Shown one piece after another: positions 22,371 through 32,899 of a stretch of 64,000 nt of DNA. The DNA comes from Romanomermis culicivorax. Lineage: Eukaryota; Nematoda; Enoplea; Mermithida; Mermithidae. Both the position numbers and the translations under genes were made by a program. The notes under the pieces were generated by a model. The model had not been told where the DNA came from. It made no database searches and saw only the letters and a list, made by a program, of their open reading frames with translations. Numbering within the stretch: the stretch's first letter is position 1; each line of letters begins with the position of its first letter. The DNA lies in assembly GCA_963922205.1 (NCBI GenBank), contig CAWUHX010000019.1, positions 248,001 to 312,000 of the forward strand, read 5' to 3'.

Positions 22371-23204
22371 GAAAAGAAAAGAAAAGAAAAGAAAAGAAAA
22401 GAAAAGAAAAGAAAAGAAAAGAAAAGAAAAGAAAAGAAAAGAAAAGAAAAGAAAAGAAAAGAAAAGAAAAGAAAAGAAAAGAAAAGAAAAGAAAAGAAAA
22501 GAAAAGAAAAGAAAAGAAAAGAAAAGAAAAGAAAAGAAAAGAAAAGAAAAGAAAAGAAAAGAAAAGAAAGAAAAGAAAAGAAAAGAAAAGAAAAGAAAAG
22601 AAAAGAAAAGAAAAGAAAAGAAAAGAAAAGAAAAGAAAAGAAAAGAAAAGAAAAGAAAAGAAAAGAAAAGAAAAGAAAAGAAAAGAAAAGAAAAGAAAAG
22701 AAAAGAAAAGAAAAGAAAAGAAAAGAAAAGAAAAGAAAAGAAAAGAAAAGAAAAGAAAAGAAAAGAAAAGAAAAGAAAAGAAAAGAAAAGAAAAGAAAAG
22801 AAAAGAAAAGAAAAGAAAAGAAAAGAAAAGAAAAGAAAAGAAAAGAAAAGAAAAGAAAAGAAAAGAAAAGAAAAGAAAAGAAAAGAAAAGAAAAGAAAAG
22901 AAAAGAAAAGAAAAGAAAAGAAAAGAAAAGAAAAGAAAAGAAAAGAAAAGAAAAGAAAAGAAAAGAAAAGAAAAGAAAAGAAAAGAAAAGAAAAGAAAAG
23001 AAAAGAAAAGAAAAGAAAAGAAAAGAAAAGAAAAGAAAAGAAAAGAAAAGAAAAGAAAAGAAAAGAAAAGAAAAGAAAAGAAAAGAAAAGAAAAGAAAAG
23101 AAAAGAAAAGAAAAGAAAAGAAAAGAAAAGAAGAAAAGAAAAGAAAAGAAAAGAAAAGAAAAGAAAAGAAAAGAAAAGAAAAGAAAAGAAAAAAAAAGAA
23201 AAAA
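22371..23204 (+). repeat. (AAAAG)n pentanucleotide microsatellite, ~830 bp
   Basis: About 165 nearly perfect AAAAG units. Irregularities include a missing A near 22567, a GAAG near 23131 and an A-run near 23190. The whole tract is polypurine on the + strand. Long ORFs in every frame of both strands (KEKKR or FSFLF repeats) are by-products of a stop-free pentamer and not genes. Confidence 0.97.
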
Positions 23205-23274
23205 CATGCAATATTTAGATTAGAGGGCATCCTAGGTGATGCTGCTACTGTCCCAAAACTGTCGAGCTAGGTGT

Positions 23275-23640
23275 GACCACGGGATTCAGAACCCATCCCT
23301 TGGATCGAAATGGGTGCCCTGGTATGGTCTCCTTTATTCAAGGGGTTACAGCGTGTTACCAGAGCTGAGCCCCCATGGGCCAATGTCAGGGAAGGTGTGA
23401 CCTTCCAGACTAGGATTCAACAAAAATGGCCAGATTTGGAACCCATCGCTTGGAGCAAATGGGATGGCCCTGGTAACGTCTCCTGTGTTCAAGGGCTCAT
23501 TGTGTGGCACCAGAGCTCTTCCGCCACTGGCCAATGTTGCGGCATGTGTCACTATCCTGACCAGGACTCAACCAAAATGACTAGGTTTGGAACCCATCCC
23601 TTGGAGCAAAGTGAATGGTGCTGGTAGGCTCACCAGTGTT
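23275..23640 (+). repeat. ~151 bp tandem repeat, about 2.5 units
   Basis: The phrase AACCCATCCCTTGGA recurs at about 23289, 23440 and 23592. The intervening text also matches (CCTGGTA, TTCAAGGG, CACCAGAGCT, GGCCAATGT). More GC-rich than its surroundings. The open frames are not supported as coding. Confidence 0.7.
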
Positions 23641-23649
23641 TTGGTGAAA

Positions 23650-25990
23650 ATAGTTCTTGTTAAACGTCGTAAATTTTTTTCGAAAATTTGTAGAAAATTT
23701 CAAAATTTTTTAAAAAATTGCTTACATCTTTTTAAAAGATTTCCAACATTTTTGTTTGCAAAAACTTTGAAAATTTTTAAGTTTCTTGCGGCGTTTTGTA
23801 AAATTTATGTAAAAATTTGTGCAATATCTATAAAATTTTGTGAAATTTTTGTTAAAATTTGTAAAAAATTCTAGAATTTTCCTGAAATTTTCTAACTTTT
23901 TTTAAAAATTAGTAAAATTTTTCGTGGAAGTTTCTAAAATTTTGGTGAAAATTTGTAAAACTTTTGTAGAATTTGTTTTTAGCAATGCGCATTCCTTATG
24001 AGTAAACCTGGAAAACTGTCACAATTTTGTAAAATTTTTGTGAAATTTTTTTAAAGATTTTAGAATTTTTGTTCAATTTTTTAGATTTTTTTGAAAAATT
24101 TCAAATATTTCTGTAAAACATTTGTGAAACTTTTGTAGAAATATCTGAAGTTTTTTTGAAAATTCACGGAATTTTTGTGAAAATTAGTATAATTTCTGTG
24201 AAAATTTGTAAGAAATTGTAGAAGTTTTCTAAAATTTTTTACATCTTATTGAAAAAATTGTACAAATTTTGAGGACTTTTCAAAAAATTTCTTGCATCTT
24301 TTTAGGAAATTTGTAAATAATTTTTGTAAAACTTTTCAACGTTTTTGTAAAAATTTGTGGAAATTTTGTAAAATTTGTGTGATTTTTGTAAGAATTTTCG
24401 GAAATCCGCAGTTTTTATGAGTAAAACCGTAAAACAGTCGGTCCTTGGTTATAAAAACTCGACTATTTTATGGTTTAATGCAAAAAAAATTTAAATTTCC
24501 GCAGATTCTTACATTTTTGTTAAAGTTTCTGTGAAATTTGTAAAATTTTTGTGAAAATGTTTAAAATTTCTGTGAAAATTTGTAAAAAATCTGTAAAAAC
24601 TTCTAGATCTTTAGTAAAAATTAATGAAGTTTTCGCTAAAATTTGTCAAGAATTGTAGAATTTCTTTGGAAATAATTAATATCTTTTTAAAAAATTTGTG
24701 AAGGTTTTTATAAAAATTGTAAACATGGCTGTAAAACTTTATAAAACTTTTGCAGAATTTTTGTAAAAATTTGTTGAATTGTTGTAAAGATTTGTTAAAT
24801 TTTTGTAAAAATTTGTTAAATTTTCGTTAAAAATTTCAAAGAATTGTAGAATTTTTAGAAAAATTTCTTACATCTTGGAAAATTTGTCAAATTTTTTTTT
24901 AAATTCAGAAATTTGTGTGAAAACCTGTGAAACTTTTGTAAAATTTGTAAAATTTATTGCGAAAATTATAAAATTGTTGTAAATATTCATAAAATTTTTG
25001 CAAAAATTGTAGAATTTTTGAAAAAATTCCTACAGTTTTGAAGAAAATTCGTGAAATTTTTTTAGGAAATTGTGAAATTTGTGTAAAAAATTTTTATGTG
25101 TAAAAAATTTAAAATTCAAAAATTTGTAGAAATTTGTAAAATTTTTGTGAAAGTTTATGAAATTTTTGTAAAATTTATAAAAAACGGTAGACTTTATGGA
25201 AAAGATTGGATCATTTTTAAAAATTTGTAAATTTTTTTTTATAAATATTCCAAACATTTCTGTAGAAAATTTGTGAAACTTTTGTAGAAATTTCTGAAAT
25301 TTTTACGAAAATTTATGAAAATTTTTCGAAAATTAATAAAATTCGTCTAAAAATTTGTAAAAAATTTCCCACATCATCTTGAAAAATACGCCAAATTTTT
25401 TGTGAAAAATTCCCAAATTTTTGTAAAAATTTATAAAATTTTTTGTCAAATTTTATGAAATTTTTGTAAAAATTTGTAAAAACTGTCGAATTTTTCAGAA
25501 AATAGTTTACAAAAGTTCGGAAAATTTTTTTTTTATAAAAATTTTGAATATTTCTTAGAAAACATACGAAACTTCTGTAGAATTTGTGAAAGTTCTTGGG
25601 AAAATTTGTATTATTTTTGTAAAATTTGTTAAAAACTGTAAAAAATTTTGAAAAATTGTTGAAATTTTTAAAAAAATTACGGAATTTTTGTAAAAAGTTG
25701 TAAAAGTTTGCCAAATTTGTGTGATTTTTGTAAAATTTTGCCAAATTTTCGTAGAAATTCGTAAAAACTTCCTAAATTGCAACTGTTGTATATAATTTTG
25801 TGAAAGTTTTGAATAAATTTGGAAAATTTTCGTAAACAATCGTTTAATTTTTGTAAAAACCGGTGAAATTTTCGTTGAAAATTGGAAAAATTTGTGGAAG
25901 TTTGTGAAATTTTTTCCCAAAATTGTGAAACTTTTGTCAGAACTTGTTAAATGTGCAGCAAAAAATTTGTAAAAGTAAAAAAAAAATTTA
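23650..25990. repeat. A/T-rich degenerate array (TTTGTAAAATTTTTGTGAAA words)
   Basis: Over 2.3 kb composed of variations on AAAATTTGTAAAATTTTTGTG with no fixed period visible by eye. Its right end (about 26000-26060) resembles the right end of the 15525-15767 MITE (GGTTTACCCCC), suggesting that it may be an expanded interior of a related element. Minus-strand ORFs rich in Phe, Asn and Lys are compositional artefacts. Confidence 0.75.
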
Positions 25991-26229
25991 ATGCGTATTT
26001 TTTGGGCATGGGGTCGTGTCCAGGGTGTCAGGAAGGAAGGTTTACCCCCAATGAGCATTTATGTACTACATTGCACATTATAAGCAGCATCCCTCGAAGT
26101 CTACACTTTGTACATGTGTATCTCTTGTGAACTGCCGCCTCTGTGAGCCCATATAACTACTTGCTTAGTCCGGCTACCCCAAAGATTCAGGTTAGGCCTG
26201 ACACCAAACTGGCTTTCTGGGACTAAGAG

Positions 26230-27350
26230 CCTGATACATATCTTATGGTGTGATCACATTACATGATGTGAAGGTACATTTCATGTAGTGCATTGTACTG
26301 GAAATTTCTGGAACCTTCAACAGTATTCATATATGTAATGAACATGCTAACGCAGTACTGTAAATATATAGAATACACTATGTGATATTCATTTCTTAAA
26401 TATTATTTCATTTCGTAATTTATCGTCTCAAGGGTGTTTGGGATTCACACACAAACGTTCCTGTAAAAATATGTGAAGTACTTTATTTTGATCCTTTACA
26501 CCCCAGGAGCCGCTATTGACCCAATCAAGACCCTCCAATTAATTTGCACATCAGCAGCTGGTCCCCTAGAACCTACACTAAAGTACACATTCCACGGCTA
26601 CATTAATTTCCCATAAAAATCGTAAACAACACCTGCACATAGTAAAAAGTAAAAGCTTCACCAGACAGTAGTCTCAAGTGCAATGGTAGCGATGGTCCCA
26701 CAAAACATGTGTACACAGATGAAATAGATACAGAAGCATGCACAGAAGCACAGAGGTGTGGCTAAGCCCACCATAGGAAGCAAGCATAGGGAAGACACGA
26801 AAAGCATACAGTACTAGGAAAGTGTTGGAAGGCGTGACCAAACTAGCGAGAAGAACGAAGCAAGAAGCAGCGATTGGCGGAAAAAGATTGATGGAAACAA
26901 GACCTCCCATGATGCCAAGGGAGTGGCCACAGAAGCCGTATTTAAAGAGAAGCAAAGCATGATTCCATCAGATTTTGTGATTTTAGTTTTATATGCAAGC
27001 ACGTTCTCCGTAAAAGTGAGATTAAATGGAGTTGTGTTATTTGCAAGCGATCATTGTGTGTTATTTTATCGACGAGCAAGCGATTGTTGATTCCGCGTAT
27101 TCATTGTCATATCCTGCCGTATCCCGTGCCGTTGTAGGTCGCCCTGATCCGTTCGTTTAGGATCAAGTAAAGTATCATTAGAACTGGTCATTACATATAC
27201 ACTCTACATTGTTCTAGAACATTCCATGATTTTCCGTGATACTATACAAGCCGTGTTTTTTGTATATTCATTCATTTACTTATTTATTGTGCTATTTTAT
27301 ATGTTGTGTTATTTAGCCTTATTAAATTTAGCTATTCACCAGCTAGTATT
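26230..27350 (-). repeat. Interspersed repeat R3, copy 3, split by ~0.87 kb
   Basis: The minus strand of 27350-27225 matches the 5' part of R3 (AATAGCTAAAT, GGAATGTTCTAGAAC). The minus strand of 26400-26230 matches its 3' part (GAAGGTTCCAG, GTACATTGTAC-like, CACATCAT). The sequence between is foreign and may be an insertion with inverted ends TATGTAATGA (26331) and TCATTACATA (27190). No transposase was recognised. Confidence 0.5.
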
Positions 27351-27571
27351 TCATTTGGATATTCACCAATTATACTACGGCTAATCTATTTTAACCTTAG
27401 TCAAGTCATCATTCAAGACACAATGGAGCTGAACCTTGGAAATTAAATTTTTTGAAAATTGATTGCTTTACTCAATACGTAAATAGAAATGCCAGAACCT
27501 AAACTAATCCGCAGGTTAATTACTACAGTAACCAATGCGAAAATATAATATGAAGCAACAAAACGAAAACT

Positions 27572-28309
27572 TCATCCAATGGTTTGCGGACGTTTGGCCA
27601 CATATTTTTTGATATTCTGCAAATCAAGAACATGTTTCATTAGACGAGCCAAATTTTTATGACCAGCCAAAAATGAATCGCCGCCATAATTCTTGTTGAA
27701 CATCACAAAACGATCCAAAAGTTCGGCGACCATCAAATCGGCCCAGGTTAACTGCCGAAAGAATGTTGCGCAATATAGTTTTACGGTAAGAAAAAAAGTG
27801 AAGTTCTACATTTACCTGATTGCCAACGAAAAATTTGCCGCCATTTTCGGTCAATAATTTTTCATAAATGTCCAAAAAACTGGGCAAATGTTCTTTTTTA
27901 TAGGCTTGCCATAATTCACCCTGAAAAAAAACGAAATTTCTCCTCATTAATTGCCCGATTTAGAATCCAATTAATGTAACACTAACTGCTTCATCCAAAT
28001 TTCCCTTCATCATCGCCATCAAATATGGGAAAAAATGCGGATATTGATCGCCCAATCCATCGACTATCATGTCGGCTCGAGCGGCCAAAAAGTTGTTAGT
28101 AGGAATGAGGCCTCGATGATGCAAAAATGACTTGAGAATCAGAACTTACAGCAAATTTTACTCGAAACTTACCATGTTCTTTAGCCAGGTAACAAGCCAT
28201 AGCCATGGATTAGCATATCACCTTATCATCAATGTACAATACTGGAAGCTGACCCATCGGAGTACCTCGAAAGTAAGGCATACTTAAGTCTGGTACCCTG
28301 GTTGGAATT
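27572..28309 (-). pseudogene. Sigma-class glutathione S-transferase, damaged, N-terminal exon missing
   Basis: GSTs conjugate glutathione to electrophiles in the cytosol. Four exons with consistent phases read on the minus strand: 28309-28173 (MGQLPVLYIDDK, MAMACYLAKEHG), 28111-27987 (NNFLAARADMIVDGLGDQYP), 27920-27816 (GELWQAYKKEHLPSFLDIYE, FFVGNQ) and 27751-27572 (LTWADLMVAELLDRF to KKYVAKRPQTIG, stop). The order and TWADL / KRPQT landmarks are sigma-class. In the first visible exon a TAA (28210-28212) stands where the family has Gln before SMA, so the chain would end early. The exon with the catalytic Tyr is not found, and the acceptor at 28310 has a purine-rich rather than pyrimidine-rich lead-in. 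The other three exons are fully open, so inactivation may be recent, or the TAA could be a sequencing error. Confidence 0.82.
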
Positions 28310-28339
28310 CTGCACATTGAACACCTCCTCCCCTGCTAA

Positions 28340-29914
28340 AGGCCGATGTATAGTCGTCCTGATCCCTAAAAAATTGCCTTTCCTGAGTCAGGAAAGCTCG
28401 TTCCCTAAATTTTTGATCCTGACGCAATCTGTAATCCTGAAATCAGGATCGGGATAGTGCTCCCGACCTTATAAGGAAAGGTGTTCCCGATGTCTTCCTG
28501 ATCGGGAAAGGATCGGCCTTCCTGACGTCGGGAACAAAGTACAAGCCTTCCGTACTTTTCAAGGATCGGGAAAGCTACAGGCTACAGTAAATACTCATGA
28601 AATGCATAACAGCTTTAGCCTGGGCATAATCCTAGTTACAGTTTCCAGTAATTGGAAAGTAAAATGAAGTGAAATCAGCAAAAACTAAGAATTTGCTACC
28701 AGATAAGATAGAGTAGTCAGCTAAGAAATAGATTTTTCATGTTTTTTGGTGAAATATGTGCACTTTACACAACTGCAATACTTTGCAACTACAGCGCGTT
28801 GTTATACTGTAGCCATGTTTGTTTACAACAAAATGGCAGATTTGCGGCTTTTGTTGATTGATTCCAGCATTTTTATTTATTAAAAAATTAACTTTTAAAA
28901 AAATCAACTAATTTCAATGTCAAACTCTATTAATTTAAAAAAATTTAAAATTGAAATATTTGAAATTTAAAATTAAAAGAAATTATAGTTTAAAATTAGA
29001 AAATTTTAACATTTTAAATTGAAAAGTTTTTAAATTAGAAAATTTTAACATTTTAAATTGAAAACTTTCTAAATTAGAAAATTTAAAATTGAAAAATTCG
29101 GAATTAAAAAATTTAAGATTAAAAAATTTAAAATTAAAAAATTTAAAATAAAAAATTTAAGATTAAAAAATTTAAATTAAAAAATTTAAAATTAGAAAAT
29201 CTAAAATTAAAAAATTTAAAACTAAAAAAATTTAAAATTTCAAATAAACAAATTTAAAAAAAGTATAAAATTCAAATCTAAAAATTTTAAAATTTCAAAT
29301 AAACAAATTTGAAAAAAGTATAAAAATCAAATCTAAAAATTTTAAAATTTCAAATAAACAAATTTTTAAAAAAATATGAAATTCGAAACTAAAAATTTCA
29401 AAATTTAAAATAAACAAATTTAAAAATAAAAATAAAATTCATAACTAAAAATTTTAAAATTTTAAATTAAAAAATTTTAAAATTTTAAATTGAAAAATTA
29501 AAAAATTTTGAATTGAAAAATTTAAAAATTTTAAATTAAAAAATTTAATAATTTTAAATTAAAAAAATTAATTAAGGGGAATTAAAATATGACAAATAAA
29601 CAAAAAACACGGAAACAAAATAATGTAAACGCATGTATCTAAACATGTGTAACGTTAACGAAAACAAAAAAATAATCAGAATAATGTACAAGATCAATAA
29701 AATGTATAAAATCTGCTGCCTGGTCGTATTTATTTATACAACTTAGGCATCTCAATATCTAATCTTACTGTAAAATATTTGTCATGTAGTCGTCCCGATC
29801 CTTAAATTTAGGGACATTAAGGACGACTTTACCTGGTCCTATCCTTTCCTGATCCTTATCGGATCAGGAACTCAGGATCAAGGTTCAGGATTATGGATTA
29901 CTATACATCAGCCT
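28340..29914. mobile_element. Non-autonomous Harbinger-like element, TAA duplication
   Basis: Inverted ends AGGCCGATGTATAGT and ACTATACATCAGCCT flank 1575 bp. TAA occurs immediately outside on both sides (28337-28339, 29915-29917). The 3-bp TAA duplication fits PIF/Harbinger. The outer 250 and 130 bp are dense in CCTGATC/GATCAGG inverted words. The middle is an A/T-rich array (28900-29580). No ORF. It sits 30 bp upstream of the GST exon acceptor. Confidence 0.7.
28900..29580. repeat. AAATTTAAAATT A/T-rich array
   Basis: Built almost wholly from AAATTTAAAATTAAAAA variants, with a few ~60 bp units (ATTTCAAATAAACAAATTT near 29240, 29300, 29350). It lies inside the TAA-flanked element. Confidence 0.8.
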
Positions 29915-30104
29915 TAATTTTGCATTTTGCCAAGCATTTGTGAACTTTTCGGTGGAAATGGTTGACATTTACACACTTGCTCTCGCATGTTTACACTTTC
30001 AGACACTTTACACTCTCATTCTTGTTACACTAAAACAATTGTAGCTCATGTTTTTTCTACATTCAGCTTCAGTGTTCACTGCAATGGGAAATATTTCCAA
30101 AAGT

Positions 30105-30300
30105 TTTGTACTAAAATTGGTCAATTCTGGTTGTGGTGTAAAGTGGATTTTCGACAAATTTCGGCAGCTGGATTGAAACTCTTACGAAACACTTCGAAAT
30201 TTCATTAGGCATGGAAATGTTCGAATTGGGTCATTATTTAATTTTGTAAATATTTAATGTTGATTATTGTTGCTAGATGAAAACATCATAAATTGTTAAT
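30105..30300 (+). repeat. Direct repeat flanking T-rich block, left copy
   Basis: Matches 32725-32880: both contain GGTCAATTCTGGTT, GGTGTAAA, GAATTTTGTAAAT-like and GATTATTGTTGCT in order. With its partner it brackets the T-rich block. Confidence 0.65.
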
Positions 30301-30304
30301 TTTT

Positions 30305-32725
30305 CCCCTTTTTTTCTTCCTTTTTGTTTTTTTTGTGTTTTTGTATTCTTCTGTTTTCTTTTTTCGGCTTTTTGCTATATTTCTTTCATTTTGCTTTTTT
30401 TGTACTTTCTCGTTTTTATGTACTTTTTGAATTTTTTCCAGTTTTTTCTTTTTTTCTGTATTTTGCTAATTTTCCGAATGTTTCCTTTTTTGTTCTTTCT
30501 TTGTTTTTTCCTCCCTTTTCTTGTTGCATTGTGTTTTTGTATTTTTTGTTTTAGTGCATTTTTAGCATTTTTTGTTTCTTTTGCATTTTTTTTGTAATTT
30601 TTGTTTCTTTTGCATTTTTTTTGTAATTTTTGTTTTTCTTGTTCTTATGTATTATTGATTTTCTTTGATATTTTTTGTTTTTGTTTGTTTTTTTCTGTTT
30701 TTTTATTTTTTGCTTTTTCCTATTCTTTGTATTCTTTCTGTAATTATTCCTTTTTATGCTTTAGTATTTTTGACTTTGGTTTTTTTGTAATTTTTGTTTT
30801 TGTTTGTTTATGTTGTTCTTTTGTATTATAGGTTTTCTTTGGTATTTTTTGTTTTTGTTTATTTCTTTCTTCTTTTGTATTTTTTGCTTTTCTCATATTT
30901 TGCTTTTTCCCTTTTTTCTGTTTTTGTTTTTTTCTTCTTTTGTATTTTTCTCATTTTTCCCATATTTTATTTCTTTGCGTCTTTTGCTTTTTTGTTCGTT
31001 TTTTGTTTATTTTTTGGTTTTCTTCAATTCATCCTTTTTTTGTTTCTTGTGTTTTCATTTGTTTTTTATGTTTTGTCTTTTTGTTTTTTATGTTTTGTCT
31101 TTTTGTTTTTTATGTTTTGTCTATATAATTATTGGGGCAGTTCTGGTCTCAAGTATTATTCATCCTATACCATTGTCTTTGTTTGTCTTTTGATTGCTTT
31201 TCTATTTTTTCTTTTTTAGCGTATTTTTTACTTTCAATTCTTGTTTTTTCCTGCATTTTTTGTTTTTGTTGTGCATTTTTTTTGTATTTTTGTTGTCTGC
31301 TTTTTTGAATATTTTTGTTTTTTGTTTATTTTTAACTTTTTTCATCCATTTTTTTCTCTGGTGAATTGTTTGTTTTTTTATTTTCTTTCAGTTTTTTGCA
31401 CTTTTTGTTTTATATATTTCTTGAATTTTTCCCTTTTGTTTTATATTGTTCTTGAATTTTTCTAAATTTTTTGATCATTTCATTTGTTTTTGCTTGTTTT
31501 ATCATTTTTTGTTTTTTTATTCTTATCAATTCTTTGTATTTTTCGCCTCTTTTGCTGTGTATCCTTCTTGAATTTTTTATTTTTTTAGTTTTTTTAGTTC
31601 TTTAATTTTTTTTTCTCTTTTTTCCGCCTTCCTTGTTTTTTTATTTTTAATTTTTTGTACTTTGCTTTTTTTCTTCGCCTTGTATTTTTTGCCTTTCTGT
31701 CCATTTCTCTATTTTTCTATTTTTATTTTAGTTTCTGCTTTTTTATTTTTTCTCTGTATTTTTTGTTTTTCTGTTTTTTTAGTGTTTTTTGTTATATTTG
31801 TTATTTGTGTTTTTTTCCATTTCCATTTTTTTGTGCTCTTCATTTTTCGGTATTTTGTTTTTTGGTTTTTTCCTGTTCTTTTATTTTTGTATTTTTTCCA
31901 TTTTCGATTTCTTGAATTTTCTTGTTTTCCTATTCTTTTTGTATGGCTTTTTTGGCTTTTATTGTTGTACTTTCCAGGGTTTTTTCTCTTTCGCCTTTTG
32001 TTTTCTTCGTTTTTTCGTTTCCTTGTTTTTTTCAATTTTTTGCATTTTTCCCACGTTTTTCTCGCTTTGGATTATTTGCATTTTGCATGTTTTCATTTTC
32101 TCGTGTTTTCTTTTTTTAGCTTTTTCCTCTATTTTTTTTATTTTTTTTCTTTGTACTTTTTTCTTTTATATGGTTTTTTGTATTTTTTTTTTATTTTGGT
32201 AATTTTCTTACTGTTTCCTTTTTCCGCTCTTTTTTTTGTTTTTATCCCTTTTCTTGTTCTCTTGTATTTTTGTATTTTTTGTTTTTCTGTATTTTTTGGA
32301 CTTTTTTCTGTGTATTTTTGTTTTTGTTTTTTATTCTTTACTTCTTCCTATTCTCCAAATTTTTTTCGTGTTTTTCGACTTTTATTTTGTTTTTTTGTTC
32401 TTTTGTATTTTTTGCTTTTCCCATATTTTATTTGTCTTTTTTTTCTTTTTTCGTTTCTTCCTTCTTCTGTATTTTTCTGATATTTTCCGTTTTTTGTCTT
32501 TTCGCGCCTACTGCTTTTTTGTTCGTTTCTTGTTCACTTTTTGTTTTCTCTGGTTTTCTTCAATTTTTTCTTTTGTTTTGTTCTATTTTCATTTGTTTTT
32601 TTATGTTTTACCTTTCTGTTCCTTTTTGTTTCTTTTGTTTTTTTCTATTTTCATTTGTTTTTTTATGTTTTACCTTTCTGTTCCTTTTTGTATCTTTTGC
32701 TTTTTATTTATTGTTTTTTGTATTT
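30305..32725 (+). repeat. T-rich (TTTTTGTTTTTG) block, 2.4 kb
   Basis: More than 2.4 kb dominated by T with interspersed G and C on the + strand and little A. Words such as TTTTTTGTTTTTG and TTTTGTATTTTTTG recur without a clean period. A few larger units repeat exactly, for example TTTTTATGTTTTGTCTTTTTG near 31066 and TTTTTATGTTTTACCTTTC near 32600 and 32660. Phe/Leu/Cys-rich ORFs are artefacts of composition. Confidence 0.9.
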
Positions 32726-32880
32726 TTGGTCAATTCTGGTTATGGTGTAAAATGCATTTTCAGAGAGTTTTATTGCAACCTAAATTGGGTTGGGCGTGGA
32801 AACGTTCCAATTGCACCATAAATGAATTTTGTAAATGTTTAAACTCGATTATTGTTGCTGAATGAAAACATTGCGAATTT
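32725..32880 (+). repeat. Direct repeat flanking T-rich block, right copy
   Basis: Partner of 30105-30300. The copies are diverged but collinear, so the duplication is old or the T-rich block expanded between two pre-existing repeats. Confidence 0.65.
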
Positions 32881-32899
32881 GAGCTAATGTAGAGACTGT

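Noticed and set aside
22251-23230. Four overlapping ORFs of about 290-318 codons on both strands (FSFLF and KEKKR repeats)
   Set aside because: They exist only because the AAAAG pentamer contains no stop in these frames. They have no natural composition, start context or splice structure.
25030-26058. Phe/Asn/Lys-rich minus-strand ORFs of 75-167 codons
   Set aside because: Artefact of the degenerate A/T array (TTTGTAAAATTTTTG words).
27987-28173. A frameshift in the second visible GST exon
   Set aside because: On re-reading, the minus strand is GTCGATGGATTGGG, which is in frame. Only the single TAA at 28210-28212 remains as damage.
30324-32865. Many Phe/Cys/Leu-rich ORFs resembling multi-pass membrane proteins, up to 272 codons
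   Set aside because: They lie in a T-rich low-complexity block; TTT/TTC-rich frames mimic membrane proteins. No stable frame or exon pattern.
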